64,000 nt of DNA from Coriobacteriaceae bacterium (lineage in GTDB: Bacteria > Actinomycetota > Coriobacteriia > Coriobacteriales > Coriobacteriaceae). Made by a program: the position numbers and the translations under genes. Below, one piece after another: positions 32,692 through 41,482 of this stretch. A model generated the notes under the pieces. That model was given only the letters and a program-made list of their open reading frames with translations. It searched no databases and had not been told where the DNA came from. Each line of letters opens with the position of its first letter. Positions within the stretch are counted from its first letter, which is position 1. The stretch spans positions 73,608-137,607 of the forward strand of contig CABOHA010000005.1 of the NCBI GenBank assembly GCA_902399975.1. The letters run 5' to 3'.

Positions 32692-33717
32692 TTAAGCAAC
32701 GAACTTCTCGAAGTACTTGATGGTGCGGACCATCTGAGAGGTGTAGGAGTTCTCGTTGTCGTACCAAGAGGTGACCTGAACGAGGGTCTGGCCGTTGCCG
32801 AGGTCAGAGCACATGGTCTGAGTGGCGTCGAAGATGGAGCCGTGGGTCTCGCCGATGATGTCGGTGGAGACGATGTCGTCCTCGTTGTAACCGAAGGTCT
32901 CGGAGATGGTGGAAGCGTAGGCCTTCATAGCGGCGTTGACCTCGTCGACGGTGACCTTCTTGTCAACGACAGCGTAGAGGTTGGTGATGGAGCCGGTCGG
33001 CGTCGGGACGCGCTGGGCGGCACCGATGAGCTTACCGTTGAGCTCGGGGAGAACCAGGCCGATAGCCTTGGCAGCACCGGTGGTGTTGGGGACGATGTTG
33101 ACGGCGCAGGCGCGGCTACGACGCTTGTTGCCCTTGCGCTGCGGGCCGTCGAGCGGCATCTGGTCGCCGGTCCAGGCGTGAATGGTGGTCATGATGCCGG
33201 ACACGATGGGAGCGAAGTCGTTCAGACCCTTGGCCATCGGGGCGAGGCAGTTGGTGGTGCAGGAAGCGGCGGAGATGATGTTGTCCTCAGCGGTCAGCGT
33301 CTCGTGGTTGACGTTGTACACGATGGTGGGCAGATCGCTGCCGGCCGGAGCGGAGATGACGACCTTCTTGGCGCCAGCGTTGATGTGGGCCTGAGCCTTA
33401 GCCTTGCTGGTGTAGAAGCCGGTGCACTCGAGAACGACGTCGACGTCGAGGTCGCCCCAAGGCAGGTTGTTGGCGTCGGCCTCCTTGTAGATCTTGATCT
33501 CCTTGCCGTCAACGGTGATGGAATCCTCGCCAGCAACGACCTCGTGATCGCGAGCGTAGTTGCCCTGCGTGGAGTCGTACTTCAGCAGGTAAGCGAGCAT
33601 ATCGGGAGAGGTGAGGTCGTTGATAGCGACAATCTCGGAGCCCTCATGACCGAACATCTGACGGAAAGCCAGACGACCGATGCGACCGAAGCCGTTAATA
33701 GCAACCTTTACTGCCAT
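32692..33717 (-). CDS. gap: Glyceraldehyde-3-phosphate dehydrogenase
   Basis: 341-residue NAD-dependent enzyme. NAD fold [14 protein letters not shown] at the start, catalytic Cys in [12 protein letters not shown] (about residue 158), catalytic His in TIHAWTGDQ, and GRRSRA-type phosphate site ([13 protein letters not shown]). An Asp/Asn pattern near residue 35 ([21 protein letters not shown]) fits NAD rather than NADP use. ATG 33717 follows AAAGGAG by 5 bases. The AT-rich upstream region holds a perfect 14-bp palindrome that may be an operator. Confidence 0.97.
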   Translation of the reverse strand: MAVKVAINGFGRIGRLAFRQMFGHEGSEIVAINDLTSPDMLAYLLKYDSTQGNYARDHEVVAGEDSITVDGKEIKIYKEADANNLPWGDLDVDVVLECTGFYTSKAKAQAHINAGAKKVVISAPAGSDLPTIVYNVNHETLTAEDNIISAASCTTNCLAPMAKGLNDFAPIVSGIMTTIHAWTGDQMPLDGPQRKGNKRRSRACAVNIVPNTTGAAKAIGLVLPELNGKLIGAAQRVPTPTGSITNLYAVVDKKVTVDEVNAAMKAYASTISETFGYNEDDIVSTDIIGETHGSIFDATQTMCSDLGNGQTLVQVTSWYDNENSYTSQMVRTIKYFEKFVA

Positions 33718-33781
33718 TGTGTCTCCTTTCGTAAGGCCCCCGCAAGCTACAGCGCCCGCCGTTGAGGCCCACAAACTAACC

Positions 33782-33865
33782 ACTCGCCTAATATACCTTT
33801 TTTTTGACTTGAATTTCACGAGAATGCTCGAAATTGAAAATCAAATTTACGTTAAAACGTTTTAA
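33782..33865 (-). promoter_or_regulatory. gap promoter region with operator-like palindrome
   Basis: AT-rich control region. TATATT (about 33790-33795, minus strand) could be the -10. TTAAAACGTTTTAA (33852-33865) is a perfect 14-base palindrome with a central CG, the form bound by LacI-family regulators such as CcpA or MalR. A second dyad (AATTTC..CGAG / CTCGAAATT) lies at about 33812-33835. Confidence 0.45.
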
Positions 33866-33910
33866 AGAATAAAATAGCAGCTAAATCCGTATATACGTCA
33901 ATACTTTAAA

Positions 33911-34840
33911 CTACTTGTTTGCTTCAATGAGCTTTTCAAGACGTAAAACACGATGGTAGAGGGCCGACTTCGACAAGGGAGGGTCAGCCATCTCCCCTAA
34001 ATCACGCAGCGACAGATCGGGATAGCGCTCGCGCAGGTCGCAAAAGACCGCCAAGGCATCCGGAAGCGCATCCCGAAGGCCGCGCTGCTCGAGCTCATCG
34101 ATAAGCGCAAGCTGATGTTGGGCAGCACCGGCGCTTCTGGTCTGGTTGGCGAGCTCGGCGTTCACGCGACGGTTCACATCGTTCTTAACCAACTTGACCG
34201 CGCGCGCCTCCTCAATCTCGGCAACGCTGCGCTTGGCACCAATCAGCTTTAATAGATGCTCGATTTCCTCGGCGCTCTTAATGTACACGGCATATGACCC
34301 CCGCCGTGCATTAACACGAGCATGGACCCCAATCTGCCCCAACAGGTCGCAAAGCCCCTTAGCATATTGCTCGCCCTGCACCGCGATCTCCAAATGAAAA
34401 TCGCCGCGCGGATCGGCCACGAAGCCACCCGCGATGAGCGCGCCGCGGATGTAGGCAAGCCTGCAGCAGGGACGGGCAACGATGTGTCGGGGAACACCAG
34501 CGACGAGCCCTCCCCTGCGGTCTAGAATGCCCAGCAGCACCAGAGCCTTGTCCAGGTCGGGTTGATCGGGCAGGGTAATGAGATAATTACGGACCTTATG
34601 CAAGACCGATTTACGAACGGTGAATTCCGTTTTGAGCTTAAGGATGCGATGTGTCAGCGTGATCATCGTGCGTGCGACGGCTCCCGTCTCAGTCGCAACC
34701 GTCAAACGATACCGCCCAGAGCCGGTAAGCGAGAGCGTACCACTCACGCGCGTGAGGGCGGCAAGTGTCGACAAGTCGCAGTATTCACATTCGGGTTCGC
34801 AGCGCGCAAGCTCGTCGCGCACCTCAGCGGTAAACGACAT
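33911..34840 (-). CDS. whiA: DNA-binding protein WhiA
   Basis: 309-residue WhiA: an N-terminal part related to LAGLIDADG homing endonucleases (residues about 1-215, with DRRGGLVAGVPRHIVARPCCRLAYIRGALIAGG split over the two repeats) and a C-terminal helix-turn-helix (LRERYPDLSLRDLGEMADPPLSKSALYHRVLRL, about 265-300). In Streptomyces WhiA activates sporulation genes; in non-sporulating bacteria it affects division. ATG 34840 lies 6 bases after the rapZ stop. The usual middle gene of this set (yvcK) is absent here. Confidence 0.95.
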   Translation of the reverse strand: MSFTAEVRDELARCEPECEYCDLSTLAALTRVSGTLSLTGSGRYRLTVATETGAVARTMITLTHRILKLKTEFTVRKSVLHKVRNYLITLPDQPDLDKALVLLGILDRRGGLVAGVPRHIVARPCCRLAYIRGALIAGGFVADPRGDFHLEIAVQGEQYAKGLCDLLGQIGVHARVNARRGSYAVYIKSAEEIEHLLKLIGAKRSVAEIEEARAVKLVKNDVNRRVNAELANQTRSAGAAQHQLALIDELEQRGLRDALPDALAVFCDLRERYPDLSLRDLGEMADPPLSKSALYHRVLRLEKLIEANK

Positions 34841-34846
34841 GCAGGC

Positions 34847-35749
34847 CTATGCCTTCGTGTTGGCGCGCGACAGATCGCGGTGGGAGATGCTCACGTGATA
34901 CTGGGCGCCTTCCAGGTAACGGGCCGTGGCCTCGGCAATGGCGACGCTACGGTGCTGTCCGCCCGTGCAGCCGATGGCGATAGAAAGCTGCGGTTTACCC
35001 TCCGCGATATAGCCCGGCATCACCGTATCGAGTAGCCGTGTCCAAGCCTTCCAAAACTCCTGCGTCTTGGGATGGTCCAGAACAAAATCCGAGACCTTTT
35101 TATCGAGACCGGTCATCGTGCGCATCTCGGGATCGTAGAACGGATTGGGCAGGAAGCGGACGTCGATCATAATGTCCGCCTCGACGGGCATGCCGTGCTT
35201 AAAGCCAAACGAGAACACATGGACGTCCATGAGCTGTTGGTCGGACAGTTCGGAAAATGCCATACGTAGCTTGTTGCGCAGCGCAGAGGTGCGCAGACGG
35301 CTCGTGTCGATAATCATATCGGCTCGATCGCGCACGCCCTGCAGCTGAAGGCGCTCGCGCTGAATGGCATCGGCCGTAGTCTCCCCCGGTTTGGCAATGG
35401 GATGACGGCGGCGGTTTTCGCTATAACGACGGATCAGCACCTCGTCAGAAGCCTCTAGGAACACGATGTCGCAGCTCATCTCGCGTTCTTCGAGCGCGGC
35501 GACCGCATCGAGCAACTCGTCAAACAGTCCCTGGCTACGCAAATCGCAGGTGACGGCGAGATGCCTGCCCACGCCCGTATTGATGCCGACGAGCTCGGCA
35601 AGCTGGGCGATCAGACGCGGAGGCAGGTTATCGATGCAAAAATAGCCCATGTCCTCGAACACGTGCATGGCCTGCGTGCGGCCCGATCCGGACATTCCGG
35701 TGATGATGACGATATCGGGGATGCGCTCCGAGCGCTCCGCCGCATCCAT
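34847..35749 (-). CDS. rapZ: RNase adapter protein RapZ
   Basis: 300-residue P-loop protein. Walker A GMSGSGRTQAM at about residues 18-27; the C-terminal RapZ domain contains the typical FGFKHGMPVEADIMIDVRFLPNP and IAIGCTGGQHRSVAI motifs. Binds nucleotides and, in E. coli, GlcN6P, guiding control of amino sugar synthesis; in Gram-positives the role is less clear. ATG 35749 follows AAGGGAG by 5 bases. Its location directly after the sialate/amino-sugar operon is suggestive, though a terminator separates them. Confidence 0.94.
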   Translation of the reverse strand: MDAAERSERIPDIVIITGMSGSGRTQAMHVFEDMGYFCIDNLPPRLIAQLAELVGINTGVGRHLAVTCDLRSQGLFDELLDAVAALEEREMSCDIVFLEASDEVLIRRYSENRRRHPIAKPGETTADAIQRERLQLQGVRDRADMIIDTSRLRTSALRNKLRMAFSELSDQQLMDVHVFSFGFKHGMPVEADIMIDVRFLPNPFYDPEMRTMTGLDKKVSDFVLDHPKTQEFWKAWTRLLDTVMPGYIAEGKPQLSIAIGCTGGQHRSVAIAEATARYLEGAQYHVSISHRDLSRANTKA

Positions 35750-35780
35750 GGCATCTCCCTTTTGCATGTGTTGCCTCCCG

Positions 35781-35817
35781 AAAACAAGCGCGGGACCCAG
35801 CAACCCGGATCCCGCGC
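35781..35817 (-). terminator. Terminator of the sialate operon
   Basis: 8-bp GC stem (35788-35795 with 35810-35817), extended by two inner pairs, followed on the minus strand by UUGUUUU. It lies 51 bases past nanE and just upstream of rapZ. Confidence 0.85.
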
Positions 35818-35868
35818 GGTCAATTGCCTATATTGAGTATACCGCCCCGAGCGGATACGAGGCCTGTC

Positions 35869-36555
35869 TTACGCCTCAAGCGCAGCCTTGAACCAACTCG
35901 TAATACTCGTGGGATGCGTGATGGCAGTGCCGACGACAACGGCCCAAGCGCCAGCATCGATCGCGGCGCGAGCCTCCTCGGGCGTGTGCACACGGCCCTC
36001 GCAGATGATGGGAAGACCGGGGAATTCCTCGGTCGCCTGACGCAGAAGCGGAAGATCGGGGCCATCGGCCATGGTGCAGTCGATGGCGGCGACACCATGA
36101 GAAAGCGTGGTGGATACAAGGTCGAAGCCCATATCAACCGCACGGCGAATGTCCTCGATGGTGGCACAATCCGCCATCAGGAGCACACCCTCCTCGTGCA
36201 GCGGACGGAAGGTGTCCTCGACGGTCTTGCCATCGGGACGCGGACGATCGGTGGCATCGATCGCCACGATATCGGCACCCGCGGCAACGCAGGCGCGAGC
36301 GTGACGCAGCGTCGGCGTGATGTAAACGCCCTCGTGCCCATCCTTCCACAGGCCGATAACAGGAACCTCACAGCGACCCTTAATGGCGGCAATGTCGGCA
36401 AGGCCCTGACAGCGAATGGCGGCGGCGCCGCCAAGCTCGCAAGCGCGAGACATTTGAGCCATGGTCTCGGGCGTACGAAGCGGCTCGCCCATATACGCCT
36501 GAACGCTCACGACGAGCTTGCCCTTCAGGGATTGAATCAAAGGATCGACGGTCAT
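35869..36555 (-). CDS. nanE: N-acetylmannosamine-6-phosphate 2-epimerase
   Basis: 228-residue TIM-barrel enzyme turning ManNAc-6-P into GlcNAc-6-P, the last sialic-acid-specific step. Family motifs: VSVQAYMGEPLR at the N-terminus, catalytic Lys in VIGLWKDGHEGVYITPT, ADIVAIDATDRPRP, and catalytic Glu in ICEGRVHTPEEA. ATG 36555. Last gene of the operon, separated from the kinase gene by a perfect hairpin. GlcNAc-6-P would then need NagA/NagB, which are not in the window. Confidence 0.95.
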   Translation of the reverse strand: MTVDPLIQSLKGKLVVSVQAYMGEPLRTPETMAQMSRACELGGAAAIRCQGLADIAAIKGRCEVPVIGLWKDGHEGVYITPTLRHARACVAAGADIVAIDATDRPRPDGKTVEDTFRPLHEEGVLLMADCATIEDIRRAVDMGFDLVSTTLSHGVAAIDCTMADGPDLPLLRQATEEFPGLPIICEGRVHTPEEARAAIDAGAWAVVVGTAITHPTSITSWFKAALEA

Positions 36556-36578
36556 AAGGCTGCAACCTTTCTCAGAAC

Positions 36579-36609
36579 AGCCTCCCGAGGCGTGTTGTCT
36601 CGGGAGGCT
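36579..36609 (-). repeat. Hairpin between nanK and nanE
   Basis: Perfect 11-bp stem (36579-36589 with 36599-36609, loop of 9), no U-run. Probably an mRNA processing or stability element inside the operon. Confidence 0.65.
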
Positions 36610-36625
36610 CCTACAGCAGATACGT

Positions 36626-37591
36626 TTACTTCAACGAGGCAAGAAGATGCTCAGCGGCACCGATGAGCGGAGCATCGCCCTCCAGAGAACCGATGAGGAT
36701 CGGCGTGTCCTGAAGCGGATCGAGCGCCTGGCTGGCATAGCCCTCGTGCACCGAATCCTTCCACGTCTGCGAACGCCAATCGGGACCTTGGTGAATCACG
36801 CCGCCCGAAAGCACGATGACCTCAGGGTCCAGGATGTTAGCGAGCGAGCCCAAGCTGGCACCCAACGCAAAGCCGGCATCATGGATGACCTCGGTCGCCT
36901 TTGCGTCGCCTGCACGGCACAGGTCGTTCACATCGCGACCGACCGAAGGACGGCTGGGGTCGACACGGCCAAAGCGCTCATCGTACATACGACCAATGGA
37001 AGTGCCCGAAGCAACCGACTCCAGATGGCCGGAACGCCCGCAGGCGCAGGGAATGCCGGCGGCAGCCGAGCACTCGATGTGGCCCATATGGCCAGCAGCA
37101 CCATGGAAGCCCTGCATCACGCGGCCGTTCTCGACATATGCGCCGCCGATGCCCGTACCGATGCCAAGACACAAGACGGAGAACTTGCCCTTGCCGACGC
37201 CCCAGTGGGCCTCGCCCAGAGCATGAGCTTGCACGTCGCCTACAACGGCAACGGGAAGACCGAGATCCTCGCGCAGACGCGGCCCCAACTGAACGCCGGA
37301 CCAGCCGGGCATGATCTCATTGGCATACGCGATGGCGCCCGTCTTGGGATCGACGACGCCGGCGGCACCGATACCGACGCCAAGGACCTCGACATCGGGA
37401 TTCGCCTCGAGAGCAGCCTTGATGGACGCCTCGATACGCTGGAAGACGGCCTCGCCGCCCTCTTGGGCCTCGGTGGGAACCTCGGCCTCAAAAACGGGAT
37501 GGGGCACACTACCGTCAGCCGGGTACTCCATGATGGCAGTCGCGATCTTAGTTCCGCCGATATCGACAGAACAGACGTACTTGTTCTCCAT
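36626..37591 (-). CDS. nanK: ROK-family N-acetylmannosamine kinase
   Basis: 321-residue sugar kinase that phosphorylates ManNAc. ATP phosphate motif SVDIGGTKIATAIME at the N-terminus, GIGTGIGGAYVENGRVMQGFHGAAGHMGHIE with the catalytic region, and a ROK zinc motif CACGRSGHLES. The usual motif is CxCGxxGCxE; here the last Cys is His, a possible alternative zinc ligand. ATG 37591 follows AAGGAG by 6 bases. Position between nanA and nanE supports ManNAc over glucose as substrate; ROK glucokinase is the alternative. Confidence 0.88.
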   Translation of the reverse strand: MENKYVCSVDIGGTKIATAIMEYPADGSVPHPVFEAEVPTEAQEGGEAVFQRIEASIKAALEANPDVEVLGVGIGAAGVVDPKTGAIAYANEIMPGWSGVQLGPRLREDLGLPVAVVGDVQAHALGEAHWGVGKGKFSVLCLGIGTGIGGAYVENGRVMQGFHGAAGHMGHIECSAAAGIPCACGRSGHLESVASGTSIGRMYDERFGRVDPSRPSVGRDVNDLCRAGDAKATEVIHDAGFALGASLGSLANILDPEVIVLSGGVIHQGPDWRSQTWKDSVHEGYASQALDPLQDTPILIGSLEGDAPLIGAAEHLLASLK

Positions 37592-37692
37592 GTCGCTCTC
37601 CTTCGGAGATAAAAAACAACTATAGGAAATGCGCCGTCAGGCTAGCCGTCACAGCGCAGTAAAGGTTTTCCTGGTGCCCAAGATCGCCGAGA

Positions 37693-37733
37693 AACCGTGT
37701 GGCCATTGACCTAATAGTCATGGCCACACGGTT
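37693..37733 (-). repeat. Hairpin between nanA and nanK
   Basis: Long stem of about 17 bp (outer AACCGTGTGGCCA at 37693-37705 with its complement ending at 37733, inner TGAC/GTCA, one bulged T). No U-run follows. Processing or partial termination signal within the operon. Confidence 0.7.
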
Positions 37734-37763
37734 GAACGGCGAGGTCGGGTGCCTGGGAAAGCT

Positions 37764-38684
37764 TTACAGGAGGCCGTTGTCCTGGAGGACCTTCCTAATA
37801 GCCTCGACGTTCTCGCCGGTCATGGCCTTCACCGGGCGCGGCATGGTCGGGCTGTCGAAGATACCCATGAGGTTCATAGCGGTCTTGAAGGCGCCGACGC
37901 CACCGGCATAGCCCTGGACGCCCGAGGTGACATCCCAGATGTGCGAAATCTCATTGAGGCGATCCTGCTCGGCCTTGACGGTAGCCCAGTCACCAGCCTG
38001 AGCGGCCTTCCACTGACGAACGTAGCCCTCGGGCTCAACGTTGGCGAGACCCGGGACAGAGCCGTCGGCGCCACCGAGGTAAGCGCCGTCGACAACAACC
38101 TCGTGGCCGGTGAGGATGCTCATCGGATGGCCGTTCTTCTCGTTCTCCTGAACGAGGTAGCGGAACGAGATGTCATCACCCGAGGAATCCTTGACGCCAG
38201 CAAGGACGCCCTCGGCGCCGAGCTTGGCAAGGAGCTTCCAGGGGAGCTTGGTGTGAACGCAGACGGGGATATCATAGGCAAAGATGGGCAGGTCGAGCTC
38301 CTCGTGCAGGATGCGGAAGTGCTCCTCGACCTCGGTCATGCCCTGCAGGGCATAGAACGGGCAGGTGGCGACGAGGGCATCGGCGCCCAGCTCCTGAGCG
38401 ACCTTGCCGTGCTCAATCATGCGCTCGGTCTCGGTATCGATGATGCCGACCAGAACAGGCACGCGGTGGTCGACGATGCGGACGGCCTCGGCGATGATCT
38501 GGCGACGACGCTCGTCGGTGGAGAAAACGACCTCACCCGAAGAGCCCAAGAAGAACAGGCCATCGACGCCGGCATCGATCATGCGGTTGATGCTGCGCTC
38601 AAAGGAGGCAACATCGAGCTGGTGATCTTCGGTATCGGGAACAACAACGGGAGGGATAACGCCGGTGAATTTCTGAGTTGCCAC
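37764..38684 (-). CDS. nanA: N-acetylneuraminate lyase / DapA-family aldolase
   Basis: 306-residue TIM-barrel aldolase that splits sialic acid into ManNAc and pyruvate. FFLGSSGEVVFST (pyruvate-binding GSSGE; the more common NanA form is GSTGE), the catalytic Tyr in FYALQGMTEVEEH, and Schiff-base Lys in VLAGVKDSSGD. GTG 38684 is chosen because AAGGAG lies 6 bases upstream and the homology starts there. By sequence alone it could be another DapA-family aldolase; the neighbouring kinase, epimerase and Sat-type transporter make the sialate lyase call strong. Confidence 0.88.
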   Translation of the reverse strand: MATQKFTGVIPPVVVPDTEDHQLDVASFERSINRMIDAGVDGLFFLGSSGEVVFSTDERRRQIIAEAVRIVDHRVPVLVGIIDTETERMIEHGKVAQELGADALVATCPFYALQGMTEVEEHFRILHEELDLPIFAYDIPVCVHTKLPWKLLAKLGAEGVLAGVKDSSGDDISFRYLVQENEKNGHPMSILTGHEVVVDGAYLGGADGSVPGLANVEPEGYVRQWKAAQAGDWATVKAEQDRLNEISHIWDVTSGVQGYAGGVGAFKTAMNLMGIFDSPTMPRPVKAMTGENVEAIRKVLQDNGLL

Positions 38685-38752
38685 AAGAATCTCCTTAGTT
38701 GTCTGGCGGGCGGCCCTATGCCACCCACTCTTGTTGGCAGTGTCCAGGCCGT

Positions 38753-39604
38753 CTAGGCCAAAGAACACGAGTGGAACGTTTGGTTAAAAAAGTCTACGAC
38801 TTCGTTTTCGAACGCATTGATGCGCTCGTGAGCGTATTTTGCATAGATGATATGCCTCCGGTCACACTCAAGACCGTTGAATACGGCAAACTGATCCTTG
38901 GAATCGCTCACGGTATCCATAAGCGATGTGCCCATGAGCACCGATCCGCGCACCCGAGACGACAGCACCTCGAGGCCGCCAGGAAGCGGATTGGCAACCG
39001 CCGTGCGGGCGAGGCCCCGCTCGTCCAGAGCAGAAACCGCCAGCGCGACTCCGCCGCCAAGACCCTCGCCCCATGCAAAGATGCGGTCGGGGTCCATGCC
39101 ATCAAGATTGCGCGCGACCTCCGCCAACGCGCAGCCCCAACGGACGCGCCTGACAAAAGCAGGCGAGGTAATCCCCTGCCGCAGATCGCTGGGTCCAATC
39201 GCCTCATCGTCCAGCGCAAGCACGGCATATCCCATGGCCGCAAACCTCGTCATGTGATGCCATCCCCGCACGGGTCGGTCGATGTCGTGAAACATCAGAC
39301 ATAGCGGCACAAGCTCGGATGCTCGGGCGCGACCGGCAGGCTCGATCAAACGTGCGTGGACCACATCGCCACCAAGCTCAAAGGAAACCTCGGAGTAGCG
39401 GGCATACGGATTGGCGAAATCGATCGCCGTAATGGCCAGGCCTTGAATCTCAAGATTCATAGCACATGTCTCCAAATCAGAAACATCTGCCTGAACATCA
39501 CCGTGCCAGTCCCGATATTCAGAGAGCCTTGACGAAACCGTCCCGGGAATCCCCACAAGGTCGGGGACAATCAGCTCGCCGACATTGCTCTCGCACTTAG
39601 ACAT
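38753..39604 (-). CDS. Acetyl-xylan-esterase-like protein lacking the nucleophile Ser
   Basis: 283 residues, alpha/beta hydrolase related over most of its length to the upstream esterase. Aligning the nucleophile elbow, RVFVNGASQGGG of the neighbour corresponds to RIFAWGEGLGGG here, so the catalytic Ser is Gly181. The Asp (GTSLMDTV) and His (YAKYAHERI) positions are still present. It overlaps the esterase gene by 8 bases (ATG 39604 inside the upstream stop region), so the two are translated together. Function is likely non-catalytic, e.g. a partner or ligand-binding subunit of the esterase, or the gene is decaying; the intact frame argues against decay. Confidence 0.75.
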   Translation of the reverse strand: MSKCESNVGELIVPDLVGIPGTVSSRLSEYRDWHGDVQADVSDLETCAMNLEIQGLAITAIDFANPYARYSEVSFELGGDVVHARLIEPAGRARASELVPLCLMFHDIDRPVRGWHHMTRFAAMGYAVLALDDEAIGPSDLRQGITSPAFVRRVRWGCALAEVARNLDGMDPDRIFAWGEGLGGGVALAVSALDERGLARTAVANPLPGGLEVLSSRVRGSVLMGTSLMDTVSDSKDQFAVFNGLECDRRHIIYAKYAHERINAFENEVVDFFNQTFHSCSLA

Positions 39605-40574
39605 GAGCCTCCCCTCCCTTGCAGAAAAACGGAATGATCAGATCGTCAAAATCCTGAATCTCCTCGTGGCCAAAGCCTTCAAAGAACTCATGACGCTTTT
39701 CACAGGTCAGGTTGTTATAGACCGCAAACTGCGTCGCTGGCGGACAGACGGTATCGGCTGTGCCGGTGCCAAACAGCACGGGGCATTTGACCATAGGGGC
39801 AAAGTTCTTGGAATCGAAGTACGCCAGCTTGGCATAGGCTTCGTCGATACGAGTCGAGTCCTCGTCAAACCAGCGAGACCAATAGCGCAGGCCCTCGTAG
39901 GCAATGTCGTCGGCATCCAAGTCCCAGACCAGGCGGAAATCCGACAGGAAGGGATAGAGGATGGCGGCGCGATTGATAAGCTCGCTGTTAAGTGCACAGG
40001 TCGCAATGCCCAAACCGCCGCCCTGCGACGCGCCGTTCACAAACACACGGGCAAGATTGATGCCCTCGAGCTCGCGAACGATGCGACACAGGATGCGAAT
40101 ATCTTGGTGCAAGCGGACATAGTAGAGGTTGGCCGGGTCGCCGTCGATACCGGCGACGATATGGCCCGCGACCGTTGTGCCCTCAAATCCACCAATGTCC
40201 TCGGAGGGACCTCCTTGACCGGGGCAGTCGAGGGCGATGAGTGCCATGCCCATGCCCGCAAACGACGCCTGCTCAAACCAGCTGCGGCTTGCACCCGGAT
40301 ATCCATGGAACTGAAGTACCAATGGCACGGGCTCGTCCGAGACGGGTTTAAGGTACTTGGCATGCAGGCGAGCGCCACACATGCCGGTATACCAGAGGTC
40401 GAAAAGCTGGCAGGTCACGGCATCTGTGACCGATGCCGTCTCGATCGCATAGTCAAGCCCGACCGCGTCGGCCTCGGCCATGCGATCCTTCCAAAAGAGA
40501 TCGAAATCTGATGGACGGGGCATGGCGCCTCGATACCCACCAAATTGATGTTGTAGCTCCTGAGCACTTGGCAT
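39597..40574 (-). CDS. AXE1/cephalosporin-C-deacetylase-type acetyl esterase
   Basis: 325-residue alpha/beta hydrolase of the acetyl xylan esterase family. Nucleophile S183 in NGASQGGG, acid Asp in GTGTADTVCPP, His in EGFGHEEI, and a typical start (YRGAMPRPSDFDLFWKDRM). Members remove O-acetyl groups from sugars; in this operon the sensible substrate is O-acetylated sialic acid, which must be de-acetylated before lyase cleavage. That is inference from context. No signal peptide, so it acts inside the cell. ATG 40574 gives the family start although no strong ribosome site is seen; a 10-bp hairpin lies between it and the ATPase gene upstream. Confidence 0.85.
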   Translation of the reverse strand: MPSAQELQHQFGGYRGAMPRPSDFDLFWKDRMAEADAVGLDYAIETASVTDAVTCQLFDLWYTGMCGARLHAKYLKPVSDEPVPLVLQFHGYPGASRSWFEQASFAGMGMALIALDCPGQGGPSEDIGGFEGTTVAGHIVAGIDGDPANLYYVRLHQDIRILCRIVRELEGINLARVFVNGASQGGGLGIATCALNSELINRAAILYPFLSDFRLVWDLDADDIAYEGLRYWSRWFDEDSTRIDEAYAKLAYFDSKNFAPMVKCPVLFGTGTADTVCPPATQFAVYNNLTCEKRHEFFEGFGHEEIQDFDDLIIPFFCKGGEAHV

Positions 40575-40610
40575 GGCTCGTGAACCCAACCTTTCGAAAT
40601 CGCAACGGAG

Positions 40611-40638
40611 GTGCGCCCGGCAAGGGAACCGGGCGCAC
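40611..40638 (-). repeat. Hairpin between the transporter ATPase and esterase genes
   Basis: Perfect 10-bp GC stem (40611-40620 with 40629-40638, loop CAAGGGAA), no U-run. Fourth of the intercistronic stems in this operon. Confidence 0.65.
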
Positions 40639-40654
40639 GGGAGGGAAAGCGAGG

Positions 40655-41482
40655 CTACTCGCCGAGCTTGGGATGCAGCAGCGACGGCGCAGCGCCGAGC
40701 AGCATCTTGGTGTAGGGGTCCTGGGGGTGCTGGAAGACCTGCTTGGCCTCGCCCTGCTCGACGATCTTGCCGCCATTCATAACGATGATGTCGTCAGAGA
40801 TATAGCGGACCGTCTGGATGTCATGGCTGATGAACACCATGGCCAGGCCGAGCTCCTTCTTAAGGTCGGTCAGCAGGTTCAGAATCTGCGCGCGGACCGA
40901 AACGTCCAGAGCCGAGGTTGGCTCGTCGGCGATGATGGCATCGGGGTTCAGCGACAGGGCACGGGCAATTGCGACGCGCTGGCGCTGGCCGCCCGAAAGC
41001 TGGCCGGGAAGAACCTCGGCGGCGGAGCTGGGCAGACCGGTGAGCTCCAAGAGCTCCTTGACGCGCTTCTCCTGCTCGGCCTCGGTACCCAGGTTGTGGA
41101 CGCGCATGGGGTCGAGCAGTTGCTCGCGAACGACCATGCGGGGGTTGAGTGCCGTGGCCGGGTTCTGGAACACGACCGAGATGACGCGACCCATGTGGCG
41201 ACGGTCCTCGGCGGTACGTTTGGTAACGTCCTTGCCCTTAAAGTAGACCTTGCCGCTCGTGGGGGCCTGCAGGCCGCACATGACGTTGGCGGTGGTGGAC
41301 TTACCGCAACCGGACTCGCCGACGATGCCGATCGTCTGACCGGGCATGAGCCTAATCGTTACACCCTGGACGGCGTGAACCAGGTTAGGGTGCAGAATCG
41401 AGCCGGTACGGGTCCTAAAGGTGACGTGGACGTCATCAAGGAAGATGATCGGCTCGACGCCGTTGACTGCGGTCTCGCTCAT
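40655..41482 (-). CDS. Sialic acid ABC transporter, ATP-binding protein (SatD-like)
   Basis: 275-residue ATPase of Opp/Dpp type. Walker A GIVGESGCGKSTTAN (about 53-67), Q-loop VVFQNPATALNPR, signature LSGGQRQRVAIARA, Walker B AIIADEPTSALD, H-loop FISHDIQ. It lacks the long Cys-containing C-terminal tail of OppF. The ATG at 41482 abuts the stop of the permease-ATPase fusion gene. Pairs with the ATPase half of that fusion to energise uptake. Confidence 0.9.
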   Translation of the reverse strand: MSETAVNGVEPIIFLDDVHVTFRTRTGSILHPNLVHAVQGVTIRLMPGQTIGIVGESGCGKSTTANVMCGLQAPTSGKVYFKGKDVTKRTAEDRRHMGRVISVVFQNPATALNPRMVVREQLLDPMRVHNLGTEAEQEKRVKELLELTGLPSSAAEVLPGQLSGGQRQRVAIARALSLNPDAIIADEPTSALDVSVRAQILNLLTDLKKELGLAMVFISHDIQTVRYISDDIIVMNGGKIVEQGEAKQVFQHPQDPYTKMLLGAAPSLLHPKLGE

